DNA of 34,535 nucleotides from Bacteroidota bacterium. Its GTDB lineage: Bacteria > Bacteroidota > Bacteroidia > Chitinophagales > Chitinophagaceae. The stretch spans positions 1 to 34,535 of the forward strand of contig JAKIZK010000016.1 of NCBI GenBank assembly GCA_022708055.1, read 5' to 3'. Of the stretch, positions 1 to 7,997 are shown one piece after another. A model generated the notes under the pieces. It was not told the DNA's origin. It did not search any database and worked only from the letters and a program-made list of their open reading frames with translations. Positions within the stretch are counted from its first letter, which is position 1. The number at the start of each line of letters is the position of its first letter. The position numbers were made by a program, and so were the translations under genes.

Positions 1-255
1 AACAGAATCTGTTAAATATTTGGAGGCCATTTTGTGTAAACTATCTAAGGTAAGCCAGTCTTTAAGGTCAGAACTTGTTCCTTTATGTGATTTTGCTAAA
101 ATCATCCCACCACTGTGTTTTTTCCATCCTAACAATAATCCAGATATAGCAATGATGAAGAAAAAAACGAATAGAAGTGCACCGGTTATTCTATGTATTT
201 TTCTAAAAACTCTTAAAACACTGGCTTGCTTTTGTCTTTTATTTGTTTCGGCCAT
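1..255 (-). CDS. PepSY-associated TM helix protein, 5' part only
   Basis: Reading the minus strand from the ATG at 255 gives 85 codons open to the window edge, so only the N-terminus is present. After a basic cytoplasmic stretch it has RKIHRITGALLF, then a hydrophobic helix (about residues 21-43) ending in SGLLLGWKK. This is the usual first segment of PepSY-associated TM proteins, which in Bacteroidota often sit near TonB-dependent siderophore receptors and have been linked to iron reduction; that link is family knowledge and no receptor is visible here. The plus-strand open frame over the same bases is antisense to this gene. The family is fairly recognisable, but the C-terminal PepSY domains are outside the window. 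Confidence 0.75.
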   Translation of the reverse strand, partial: MAETNKRQKQASVLRVFRKIHRITGALLFVFFFIIAISGLLLGWKKHSGGMILAKSHKGTSSDLKDWLTLDSLHKMASKYLTDSV

Positions 256-350
256 TATTGAAGTAATTGGTAAGTTGTAATTGACTGATTATTCACAAAT
301 ATCATTTTTAAAGTGCATTATTCTGCGAAAAAAATGTGACTGCGTTTTTC

Positions 351-389
351 ATAAAATAAAAGAGGCTAAACGGACCTCTTTTATTTTAT
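351..389 (-). terminator. Strong hairpin terminator after the M20 peptidase
   Basis: A perfect 15-bp inverted repeat (351-365 with 375-389, 9-nt loop) holds an AGAGG/CCTCT core flanked by A/T-only arms, so either strand yields a hairpin followed by a U-rich arm. It lies just downstream of the dipeptidase stop on the minus strand and upstream of the PepSY gene, so it most likely ends the dipeptidase transcript and insulates the two genes. Confidence 0.8.
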
Positions 390-411
390 GGTTATATTAT
401 TTATATCGTCA

Positions 412-1779
412 TTACAATTCCGAAAAATATTTATGGAAGTAAGGGATCGTTTCAATGCCTTTATAGTAATTCTCAATATTATATTTTTCATTCGGACTGT
501 GCAGGTTGTCGTTATCTAACCCAAAGCCCATAAAAATAATTTTAATGCCCAATTCTTTTTCCAAAATAGAACAGATGGGAATACTGCCGCCACCTCTTAC
601 GGGTATCGGTTGTTTGCCAAAAGTTGTTTTAACTGCTTTTTCTGCAGCTAAATATCCTTTGCTGTCAATGGGTGTCATGTAAGGCTCGCCACCGTGGTGC
701 TCCCATGCTTTTACAGTTACTCCTTTTGGAGCGATTGATTTAAAATAGGCAAGCAGCTTCTTGGTTATTTTTTTTGAAGATTGATTGGGAACAAGTCTTG
801 CTGAAATTTTTGCATTGGCCTTTGACGGTAATACGGTTTTTGCTCCCTCGCCTGTGTAGCCGCCCCAAATACCATTTACTTCAATAGTTGGCCGAATACC
901 TGTTCTCTCGTAAGTTGTATATCCTTTTTCGCCCCAAAGATCTTTTACACCTACTTCTTTTTTGTATGCAGCTTCACTGTAAGGTGCTTTGTTTATCAAA
1001 TCTCTCTCTTTCTTTCCGGCTTTTACAACGTCATCATAAAATCCGGGAATTGTTATGTGATTATTTTTATCATGACAGCTTGCAATCATTTGTGCAAGTA
1101 TAGTAATGGGATTGGCTACCGCGCCTCCATAAGTTCCGCTATGCAAATCTCTTTTGGCTCCTGTTACTTCTACTTCAATATAGCTCAATCCACGTACACC
1201 TGTATCCAACGAAGGATTTTTCATGCTCAACATAGAACTGTCGCTTATTAAAATTACATCGGCCTTCAAGAGTTGTTTATGCGCTGCCACAAATTTTCCC
1301 AGGTTGGGTGAGCCCACTTCTTCTTCTCCTTCTATCAAAAATTTGATATTGGTAGTCATTGAGTTAGTCTTTGTCAAAATTTCCAATGCTTTTACGTGCA
1401 TATAAAATTGTCCCTTATCATCGGCACTGCCACGGGCAAATACCATTCCGTCTTTTATTACGGGTTCAAATGGACCACTATGCCACAACTCCAACGGCTC
1501 CGGTGGTTGTACATCGTAGTGTCCATAAACCAAAACAGTTGGTTTTTTAGGATCAATTATTTTTTCACCATATACAGCCGGGTGGCCGTCGGTAGCCATT
1601 ACTTCGGCGCTATCACAGCCGGCGGCCAACAGGCTTCTCTTAACGGCTTCGGCGCAGCGTAGCATATCATCCTTGTGCTCACTTTTTGCACTTACCGATG
1701 GAATACGAAGTAAATCCATCATTTCATTTAAAAAACGTTCTTTGTTTTTTTCCTGATATTCTTTCCAGATTGCTGACAT
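412..1779 (-). CDS. M20 family dipeptidase (metallopeptidase)
   Basis: This 455-residue protein is a complete M20-family peptidase of the carnosinase/CN-dipeptidase type, a cytosolic two-zinc enzyme that cleaves dipeptides. Metal and catalytic motifs are in order: GHYDVQPP (His87, Asp89), RGSADDKGQ (bridging Asp120), EGEEEVGS (general base and metal Glu at about 153-154), ISDSS, and a C-terminal NLHSPNE His. The lid/dimerisation domain between about 210 and 330 is present. The length is normal and there is no signal peptide. The start is ATG with a TATCTTCG -7-like box 20 nt upstream (1800-1807 on the minus strand). It stands alone, with a strong terminator downstream. The exact substrate cannot be read from the sequence. 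Confidence 0.92.
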   Translation of the reverse strand: MSAIWKEYQEKNKERFLNEMMDLLRIPSVSAKSEHKDDMLRCAEAVKRSLLAAGCDSAEVMATDGHPAVYGEKIIDPKKPTVLVYGHYDVQPPEPLELWHSGPFEPVIKDGMVFARGSADDKGQFYMHVKALEILTKTNSMTTNIKFLIEGEEEVGSPNLGKFVAAHKQLLKADVILISDSSMLSMKNPSLDTGVRGLSYIEVEVTGAKRDLHSGTYGGAVANPITILAQMIASCHDKNNHITIPGFYDDVVKAGKKERDLINKAPYSEAAYKKEVGVKDLWGEKGYTTYERTGIRPTIEVNGIWGGYTGEGAKTVLPSKANAKISARLVPNQSSKKITKKLLAYFKSIAPKGVTVKAWEHHGGEPYMTPIDSKGYLAAEKAVKTTFGKQPIPVRGGGSIPICSILEKELGIKIIFMGFGLDNDNLHSPNEKYNIENYYKGIETIPYFHKYFSEL

Positions 1780-2000
1780 AAAATTGATTTTTAGGATGAC
1801 GAAGATAAGCAGGTTGTGAATATTTATGTAAAACTGATTAAGGCTTCAGCCTCATTTGTGAAATATTTTCAAGAGACACATCTATTATCATTGAATTTGC
1901 CGAAATTTAGATTTCTATTGCTCAGGCAATGATAAATTGTGTTTGCCCTGGCATTTATCGCAGGTAGAAAATAATTTATCGTCCATTCAAAAATTTGCAC

Positions 2001-2570
2001 ATGAAACGAACCTTATTCCTTTGCTTACTTGCACTTACCAGTATCACTTCTATTGCTGATGCCGGTTTTTCCATTCGCCGGCGCACTGCAGCCGCCAAAA
2101 TCACCTTTGAGGGATTAGCCAATCTTACACATCACAAACTGTTGCTGGTGGAGTACTCTTATCATAGTGGCGATTCCCTGTTAAAATCGCCTTTTATCAG
2201 CTATAGAGATACTTTAACGGATGGCAGTTCTTTTGTAATTCAAAACGGAGGAAAACGATGGGATGAATCTGAAAGGTATTTACATTTTGTACTGGCTAAA
2301 AATGATTCAATAGGCACAGTTACCGATTCTTTTACTGTGTATATGAAGAAGTGGAATTATAAAATGATTGTAAGCGGTGAGAAAAACGGCAAACTGCAAT
2401 ACACACTCAATAAATCTAAAGCATATTTTAATTATAATTTAATTGATGAAGATAATAACAGTGGCAATAATAAAACAGTAAGGATGCTGTTTATCATTAG
2501 CTCATTGGCTGGCCTTGTTTTATTGTTAGTGTTATTCTTAAAAAGAAAAAATGCTTCCACAGCTTCTTAA
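2001..2570 (+). CDS. Exported protein with C-terminal membrane anchor, first gene of membrane operon
   Basis: No family recognised. The ATG at 2001 is preferred over an in-frame TTG two codons upstream because it gives a clean signal peptide (MKRTLFLCLLALTSITSIADA). The 189-residue product has a mature part of about 140 residues likely to be periplasmic and rich in beta-prone sequence, then a hydrophobic helix near the C-terminus (LFIISSLAGLVLLLVLFL) followed by a basic KRKN tail. This is the layout of a protein held by a C-terminal anchor with its domain outside the cytoplasm. It is the first gene of a five-gene run with gaps of 9 bp, 11 bp, then two 4-bp overlaps, so it is probably co-made with the membrane proteins downstream. 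Function unknown. Confidence 0.72.
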   Translation: MKRTLFLCLLALTSITSIADAGFSIRRRTAAAKITFEGLANLTHHKLLLVEYSYHSGDSLLKSPFISYRDTLTDGSSFVIQNGGKRWDESERYLHFVLAKNDSIGTVTDSFTVYMKKWNYKMIVSGEKNGKLQYTLNKSKAYFNYNLIDEDNNSGNNKTVRMLFIISSLAGLVLLLVLFLKRKNASTAS

Positions 2571-2579
2571 TATTTTACT

Positions 2580-2885
2580 ATGTCTTTGATTGTTACTTTG
2601 CTGGGCTTTTTCATAATCAAATTTGTGTTGCAGTTCCCTTTTTATTACAAAAACTGGAAAAGAGCTGCATTGCTTGTTTTGCTTACCAGCCTTACAGTAG
2701 CGCCGCTCATTACCATGCTTTATCATGAAACTGAAACTGATTTTTTATTCGTGTATGTAGCCATGATATTGTTTGATGCTGTGGTTTTGTATTTTCTATT
2801 GCTTCCCAATATCTGGAAGGCAGCTTTGGCTTCATTTATAGCAAATACAATTGTTATTGTATATTTCTATTTGGGCAATGGATAA
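2580..2885 (+). CDS. Small four-helix membrane protein A
   Basis: This 101-residue, almost wholly hydrophobic protein has about four membrane helices. It starts at an ATG 9 bp after the previous stop. It contains VLQFP in helix 1, an LTSLTVAPL segment in helix 2, and a C-terminal SFIAN motif. The same landmarks occur in the same order in the 103-residue protein encoded at 3058, so the two look like diverged paralogues flanking a 54-residue one-helix protein. I do not recognise a named family. The compact size and charge-poor helices fit a transporter subunit, assembly factor or sensor component, and nothing in the sequence decides among these. Confidence 0.7.
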   Translation: MSLIVTLLGFFIIKFVLQFPFYYKNWKRAALLVLLTSLTVAPLITMLYHETETDFLFVYVAMILFDAVVLYFLLLPNIWKAALASFIANTIVIVYFYLGNG

Positions 2886-2896
2886 ACTTTTTTAAT

Positions 2897-3061
2897 ATGA
2901 CTGATATGTTACAATTTTTACTGGATGTACCACCTGATCCAACTTTTGCAGAGAAAGCAAAAAATAATATCTGGCTTATTGTTGTTGCTATTGTTGCCAT
3001 AGTGGGCATTGTTGGTTTTTTTGTCTGGAAAAGAAGGAAAAGCAATCAAGGAAATAAATGA
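2897..3061 (+). CDS. 54-residue single-helix microprotein
   Basis: The ATG at 2897 opens a 54-codon frame ending in TGA at 3059-3061. The product has a short N-terminal segment with DVPPDPTF, one strongly hydrophobic helix (WLIVVAIVAIVGIVGFFVW) and a basic tail KRRKSNQGNK. The acidic, proline-containing side and the KRRK tail predict N-outside, C-inside orientation. Its stop overlaps the next ATG (ATGA), and it sits 11 bp after the preceding gene, so it fills a gap in the operon that would otherwise be an unexplained 172 bp. It is too short for routine calling, but placement and coupling support it. It could be a small subunit of a complex with its neighbours; no function is known to me. Confidence 0.65.
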   Translation: MTDMLQFLLDVPPDPTFAEKAKNNIWLIVVAIVAIVGIVGFFVWKRRKSNQGNK

Positions 3062-3369
3062 ATGCCTGGTGGTACTTTGGATTGACATTGGTGCTTGAGT
3101 TCCCGATTGTGTATTTGTTTTACAAAAAACAGGGGAAGCTAATGTGGGCGCCATTTGTGCTTCTGAATTTATTTACCTGGCCACTTTTGCATTACCTGAT
3201 GTTGACTACCCGTTTTTCTTTACCGTTAATGGAAATAGGGGTTGCCGGTGTTGAAATGATTGGATATAAAATTTTATTAAGCAGCAGTTGGACAAAATCT
3301 TTTGCAGTTTCCTTTGCTGCCAATGCATTTAGTTATGGAGTTGGCGTTTTAATAAATCACTTTCTATGA
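3058..3369 (+). CDS. Small four-helix membrane protein B (paralogue of A)
   Basis: This is a 103-residue, four-helix membrane protein starting at the ATG of an ATGA overlap with the 54-residue gene. It shares an ordered set of landmarks with the protein at 2580: LVLEFP versus VLQFP, LNLFTWPLL versus LTSLTVAPL, and SFAAN versus SFIAN near the C-terminus. Relative to protein A it carries an extra pair of acidic residues in helix regions (VLEFP, GVEMIG). The stop again overlaps the next gene's ATG (ATGA at 3366-3369). Strict coupling on both sides argues for fixed stoichiometry with its partners. Function not recognised. Confidence 0.72.
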   Translation: MNAWWYFGLTLVLEFPIVYLFYKKQGKLMWAPFVLLNLFTWPLLHYLMLTTRFSLPLMEIGVAGVEMIGYKILLSSSWTKSFAVSFAANAFSYGVGVLINHFL

Positions 3370-4436
3370 CAAACGACATACAATTAAAGCAAATGCAGCC
3401 GGTTTACTGGGGCTTGTTGCATGGAATAAACGATTTGGTAGCAGGATGGTTATTGGCAACCTACACTTTGACCCAGGATTACAATAGTAGTTTTTTGTAC
3501 ATCAGTTTGTATGCAATTATTGCTTTTGGTGGGCAGGTTCCCGTGGGTTTTTGGCTCGATAAGCGAAAAGACATCAGGGACTTTGCTTTATTTTCATTGA
3601 TTAGCCTGCCCATAGCGGTTCTTTCTTTTTTTATTTCAATTGAAGTGGCTATCATTATTTCCGGTATTGCTTCTGCATTTGTGCATGTTACAGGCGGCAC
3701 TGTGTGTTTACAAGTACATCAAAATAAAGCCGGCCCGCTTGGTTTGTTTACCGCTCCCGGTGTTTTAGGGCTTACCGTAGGTGGCGTTTTAGGGGGTGCC
3801 GGTTTATTACTTCCCTCAATGTTAATGTTGTCAATATTGGTTTTGAGTATTTTAATTTTTAGAGCCCGGTTGCCTCAGTACAAGTCAGCTGAAAAAAAGC
3901 AAAGCGAACTAGACAGTCATGATTTAGCAATGCTGTTGATTTTGTTGTTTATGTGTTTTCGATCCTTTCTGTTTGATGTAGTAAATTATGTTGCTGAAAA
4001 CTATGAAAACGGCATTTTGTATCTGGGCATCAGTGCTTTCTTGGGTAAAATAATGGGAGGGTTTATTGCTGATAAAATGGGCGTTAAAAAGTTTATCTAT
4101 ATTACCTTAATAACAGCGCTGTTGCTTTTTCAATTTGGCAAAGAAAATATTTATATGTTGTGTGCGGGCATTGCTTTTTTGCAAAGCTCGGTACCCGTAA
4201 CCTTGTTGATGATGGGACAAAGTCTTCCCTTACACCCGGCCAGTGCATCATCATTTAGCTTGGGTTTATCAATTGTTTTGGCAGGACTGCCCCTGTTTCT
4301 GGTGACCGATAAAAAACAAATTTTTGATAACTTTGATAAAGCGGGTTTTTCAGCACTTGTTTTTGCTGTTTTGTTATTGGTGGCAATTGTTGCTATGCGG
4401 TTTTATACTACCTGGCTTGAAAGAAAAAGGGAGTAG
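3366..4436 (+). CDS. MFS-like multi-pass transporter
   Basis: This 356-residue protein with roughly 10-12 helices begins with WGLLHGINDLVAGW, the 'HG.ND' first-helix signature of many major facilitator superfamily carriers. A short loop with WLDKRKD follows helix 2, like the MFS loop 2-3 basic motif, and a second DKMGVKK loop occurs in the C-terminal half. At 356 residues it is shorter than a typical 390-450-residue MFS protein, with very short termini. It is the last gene of the five-gene run and is coupled by ATGA to the four-helix protein before it. A transported substrate cannot be inferred; the small partner proteins suggest a dedicated multi-component carrier, which is speculative. Confidence 0.75.
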   Translation: MTNDIQLKQMQPVYWGLLHGINDLVAGWLLATYTLTQDYNSSFLYISLYAIIAFGGQVPVGFWLDKRKDIRDFALFSLISLPIAVLSFFISIEVAIIISGIASAFVHVTGGTVCLQVHQNKAGPLGLFTAPGVLGLTVGGVLGGAGLLLPSMLMLSILVLSILIFRARLPQYKSAEKKQSELDSHDLAMLLILLFMCFRSFLFDVVNYVAENYENGILYLGISAFLGKIMGGFIADKMGVKKFIYITLITALLLFQFGKENIYMLCAGIAFLQSSVPVTLLMMGQSLPLHPASASSFSLGLSIVLAGLPLFLVTDKKQIFDNFDKAGFSALVFAVLLLVAIVAMRFYTTWLERKRE

Positions 4437-4459
4437 TAAATTCTTTGAAAAATGTATCG

Positions 4460-4502
4460 GATTCACTTCCCAAATATGTGAAAATTTATTAAGAAGTGAA
4501 TC
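4460..4502. repeat. 10-bp perfect inverted repeat before WG gene
   Basis: GATTCACTTC (4460-4469) and GAAGTGAATC (4493-4502) are perfect reverse complements separated by 23 nt. The right arm ends 23 nt before the ATG of the WG-repeat gene. No T-run follows the plus-strand hairpin, so a simple intrinsic terminator is unlikely. It could be an operator or a leader hairpin; this is inference from position only. Confidence 0.5.
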
Positions 4503-4525
4503 TTGTCTATGTAAAAAGTTTTTTT

Positions 4526-6598
4526 ATGAAAAATTTCTTTAGCACAATCATTTTTTTTCTGACTTGTTTGCCTTTGCTTCTGGCACAGGATCCCATCATC
4601 TTTAAAGATGCCAATAATAAATATGGTTTAAAAGATCAGAACACAGGGGCCATCATACTTGAGTCTAAGTATGATTTTATCAACAATTTTGAAGAGGGAA
4701 TGGCGAGGGTGAGGCTTGGCAATTACGAAACCAACGATTACAAATACGGATTTATCAATACCAAAGGCTTTGAAATCATTCCTGCACAATATGAAAATGC
4801 AGGCGGTTTTGATGAAGGACTTTGCCCCGTACAAAAGGATAAAAAAAATGGGTTTATTGATAAAACAGGTAAAACAATCATACCTTTTATGTACGAGTTT
4901 TCCGGATTAGGATTTCATGAGGGGATAGCTGCAGTGAGGCTGAATGGAAAAATGGGATATATTGATAAAAACAATAAAACAGTGCTGCCCTTTATTTACG
5001 ATGAAGCCCGATCTCTAAGAGATGGTTTGGCACTTATAAAATTAAATAGCAAGTATGGGTTTATCAATAAAACCGGGAAGCAGGTAATAGCCGCCACTCT
5101 CGATTATGCGTATGAATTTTCTGAAGGCCTGGCTGCTGTAAATAGAGGTGGAACTTTAGACAATAGCTACTTATTAAATGGAGGTAAATGGGGCTTTATA
5201 GATAAAACCGGAAAACAAGTGATTCCTTTTTTGTATGAAAACGTCAATCCCTTTTCAGAAGGGCTGGCCTGTGTAATGCAAAATAAAAAAGCCGGATATA
5301 TTGATAATACCGGCAAACTGATAATCCCAATGATTTACGGCACCCTCAGTTCTTTTCAATATGGCAAAGCATCCGTATCCTTAAATGGAAAGTATTTTTA
5401 TATTGATAAAACAGGAAAACAAGCGCCACCATCTAAAAGAGTAATTTTTACCAATGGAATTTATATTGGAGAGGTTGCCGGTGACGGCACTACTCCTCAT
5501 GGCTTTGGAAAAATAAGCTGGTCAAATGGTAATTCCTATGAAGGCGCATGGCTTAATGGCAAAATGCATGGCAAGGGAAAATATATTTTTAAGGATGGGA
5601 AGGTTAATGAAGGGGATTTTGTAAATGGAGCTTTTCAGGGCAATACTTCTACTCCTGCCATTACCGAAAAGAAGGTTTATCCTGCAAGCATTCCATCGCC
5701 GGAGCCGCATGAAACTAATTTTCAAAAAGAGTTTTATGCTGCTACTACTTCCGATGCAAGAGGAGCTGCTTTGGCTACTTATATGGAAGCGATTGACAAG
5801 ATGAATTATTCCGAAGCCGACAAAACAAGTTTAGCAGTTGCCAAATTTAAAGAAGGTATGGATGTAGATTTTTATGGAGTATTTAAGTCTATAATGAAGG
5901 CAAGTAAAATGAATACCGGATTTTTTACACAAAGTATTTATCCAAAATTGTTACCGGAGCAGGTTGCAGCATTTAAAGCTTTATCAAAATATACAGTAGA
6001 TAAATACGTGGCTAAAAATAACAAACAACCCGAGCCTGCTTATCCATCCATAGCGCCTCCTCCCGGCGCTCCCTGGGGCAAAAGCACCGCCAATCCTACA
6101 ACACCCGTAAATCCAAATCCTGTTAAAAAAACAGAAACACAAATAACAACGGTAAAAAAAGAAGATTGCGCCAATGCACACTATAATGATATTACCAAAC
6201 AAAATGGCCTTTACGATAAAGGAACTGTTTTAAAAATGGGAAATACCGGCTCTTTGTATGTTATTGAATATGCAGTTTGCAATACCAACGGTTACTATGT
6301 TGCCGAAAAAAGAACAGGAGGATATTTTGACAAAAATGGCCGTGGAAAAATGTACAGAGAAAATGTAAACATAAAGTTTACAGAACTGGCCAACGGTAGA
6401 TATACCTTATCAGATCAAAATTATATTTGTAAAGTATGCCAGGGCTATGGCGCCGTTACAGAAAAAGATGGATGGGGCGCCAAAGTAGGAAACGAATATA
6501 TAAGTGGCGGCAGAGACCGTGCTGCCGTTTGTAATAATTGCCATGGCATGGGCCTGGTAACAAAAGACAAATCCAATATTTTAAAACTATCCAATTAA
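4526..6598 (+). CDS. Secreted WG-repeat/MORN protein with C-terminal CxxCxGxG pair
   Basis: The ATG at 4526 is chosen over an upstream in-frame GTG (4496) because it begins a clean signal peptide (MKNFFSTIIFFLTCLPLLLAQ). The 690-residue product has about eight WG-type repeats at roughly residues 25-330 (for example KYGFINKTGKQ, KWGFIDKTGKQ), then two MORN-like units near 345-385 (GFGKISWSNG, GKGKYIFKDG). A proline-rich linker with PPPGAPWG follows, and the C-terminal domain ends with CKVCQGYG (635-642) and CNNCHGMG (669-676). Those two motifs match the CxxCxGxG zinc-binding units of DnaJ. WG and MORN repeats usually mediate binding; no catalytic domain is seen. It is monocistronic after the membrane operon. 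The role is unknown; the combination is the notable point. Confidence 0.85.
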   Translation: MKNFFSTIIFFLTCLPLLLAQDPIIFKDANNKYGLKDQNTGAIILESKYDFINNFEEGMARVRLGNYETNDYKYGFINTKGFEIIPAQYENAGGFDEGLCPVQKDKKNGFIDKTGKTIIPFMYEFSGLGFHEGIAAVRLNGKMGYIDKNNKTVLPFIYDEARSLRDGLALIKLNSKYGFINKTGKQVIAATLDYAYEFSEGLAAVNRGGTLDNSYLLNGGKWGFIDKTGKQVIPFLYENVNPFSEGLACVMQNKKAGYIDNTGKLIIPMIYGTLSSFQYGKASVSLNGKYFYIDKTGKQAPPSKRVIFTNGIYIGEVAGDGTTPHGFGKISWSNGNSYEGAWLNGKMHGKGKYIFKDGKVNEGDFVNGAFQGNTSTPAITEKKVYPASIPSPEPHETNFQKEFYAATTSDARGAALATYMEAIDKMNYSEADKTSLAVAKFKEGMDVDFYGVFKSIMKASKMNTGFFTQSIYPKLLPEQVAAFKALSKYTVDKYVAKNNKQPEPAYPSIAPPPGAPWGKSTANPTTPVNPNPVKKTETQITTVKKEDCANAHYNDITKQNGLYDKGTVLKMGNTGSLYVIEYAVCNTNGYYVAEKRTGGYFDKNGRGKMYRENVNIKFTELANGRYTLSDQNYICKVCQGYGAVTEKDGWGAKVGNEYISGGRDRAAVCNNCHGMGLVTKDKSNILKLSN

Positions 6599-6917
6599 AT
6601 TTTATACTGCTTAGGTTATTTATTTTGAAAAAAACATATTCAGGTAATGGGAGGCCGGTACGCTTTGAAAATTATACGGTCCCTGTAAAATAGCAAAATG
6701 AGTTTTGGTCAGAGGGCACATCACCTTGACTTTGCATAGGGAAAAGACAAATGCAATAAAGTAGAAATGTAATTTTTTTTCTGAAATGAGATGAAGGCTT
6801 GGTCCGGTGCTTTTTGATGTTTGCATACCATACTCAAATGGTATAATCGTTTTTGCTAATAGAAAAAGTAAAATCTATTAAAAAAATGTTGTGCTAATAA
6901 ATAAAGTCATAAGCAAA
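6599..6917. other. Gene-free convergent gap
   Basis: This 319-bp gap lies between two convergent genes. It holds an ATACCAT/ATGGTAT inverted repeat with a 6-nt loop (6825-6844) and A/T-rich runs. The 68-codon minus-strand frame inside it has no signal, domain or coupling and is judged spurious. No clear intrinsic terminator is visible for either neighbour. Confidence 0.5.
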
Positions 6918-7997
6918 TTATTTTATTACACCCATAATTTTTCCCCAAAGCTCATTATCAAAACCCGATTTTGCAAAGCTGGCATTGCCCTGATAAGCAG
7001 CATTTCCCATTCGTACTATCACCATATTTTTACTGGGTATGACGTAGAGTTTTTGATCTTTTGCACCCAGTGCCGCAAACATATCTGCCGGTGCATTGGG
7101 TATTAAATAACCGGAATAAACTTTTTGAGAACCCGGTAGCATGTATTGGGATTTACCATTGAGCCAGGTTAAATAACCATAAGACGGGTTGATAGACTGC
7201 GAAGAATTGATGCTCTCATTAAAATATGTTTCATTTAAAATTTGCTCGTTGTTCCATTTTCCCTTGTTTAACTCCAGCAAACCAAAGCGAGCCATACTGC
7301 GTGCGGTACTGTGATAAATGGTAAAAATGAGTCCCTTATTCCAATAGCCATCCATACCAATTTTATCTTTCAGTTTGTTATTAAAATAAGTTTCAAAATC
7401 ACCATAGCTTGCTTCAGTTACTACCTCAAACATTTTTTGAAACACATTGCTGTAAGACCATCTGCTTCCGGCATCCGCAATATAGGTGAGGCCGCCTTTT
7501 CTTATAAATTGGCGCTCATCATTGAGTCCTGTTGTCATGGTAAGCAAGCTCCTGCATGTTATTAGATTTTCCTTACTCAAAGGCTCGCTGGTCCATCCTT
7601 TTCCTAAGTAGTCGGAAACTTTATTGTTGATACTAAGCAGTCCTTCCTGTTGTGCAATGCCTGTTGTAACACCTAATAATGTTTTGCCTGCACTGTTCCA
7701 CTCCCAAGGATCGGAGGCGGTTTGCCCGTTAAAATATTCTTCCACTACTATTTTTCCATTTACCAAAATGATAAACGCTTTTGTTTGCCTTTTGGCAAGA
7801 AAATTTTTAAGTTGATTTAAGGAATCCACGTTCCAGCCCAGTGCAGAGGGTGCAATGGTTTCCCAGGTATTGCCTTTTAGCGGCGGAAAATACATATCGT
7901 TCTTTTGAGCCGAAGCCGGGCTCTCATTTTTGGTAAAACCTAATATTGACAAGGCAATAAGAAATCCTGTAACAGATAAAATAAATTGTTTTTGCAC
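6918..7997 (-). CDS. Serine hydrolase of the class C beta-lactamase / DD-peptidase fold
   Basis: The protein has 359 residues with an N-terminal hydrophobic export signal (about 1-20). The family motifs are visible: SAGK (Ser102 nucleophile, Lys105) and YSN (Tyr182, Asn184). The third KTG/HSG-type motif is not obvious in its usual place. Overall spacing and length match the broad 'beta-lactamase-related serine hydrolase' family, whose members include esterases, peptidases and penicillin-binding-like enzymes; true beta-lactamase activity should not be assumed. Export implies action in the periplasm or at the surface. The gene is isolated, with a CAAGTTT/AAACTTG inverted repeat (8033-8051) about 35 bp before its ATG. 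Confidence 0.87.
   Translation of the reverse strand: MQKQFILSVTGFLIALSILGFTKNESPASAQKNDMYFPPLKGNTWETIAPSALGWNVDSLNQLKNFLAKRQTKAFIILVNGKIVVEEYFNGQTASDPWEWNSAGKTLLGVTTGIAQQEGLLSINNKVSDYLGKGWTSEPLSKENLITCRSLLTMTTGLNDERQFIRKGGLTYIADAGSRWSYSNVFQKMFEVVTEASYGDFETYFNNKLKDKIGMDGYWNKGLIFTIYHSTARSMARFGLLELNKGKWNNEQILNETYFNESINSSQSINPSYGYLTWLNGKSQYMLPGSQKVYSGYLIPNAPADMFAALGAKDQKLYVIPSKNMVIVRMGNAAYQGNASFAKSGFDNELWGKIMGVIK

Noticed and set aside
20..280. 86-codon plus-strand frame at the window start
   Set aside because: It is antisense to the PepSY-type protein on the minus strand, whose helix and basic start are clearly family-like.
6620..6826. 68-codon minus-strand frame in the convergent gap
   Set aside because: No domain, signal or promoter, low-complexity ends, and composition typical of non-coding A/T-rich DNA.
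6918..7997. Calling the serine hydrolase an antibiotic-resistance beta-lactamase
   Set aside because: SxxK and YxN are shared by esterases and peptidases of the fold, and no clear third active-site motif or resistance context is present.
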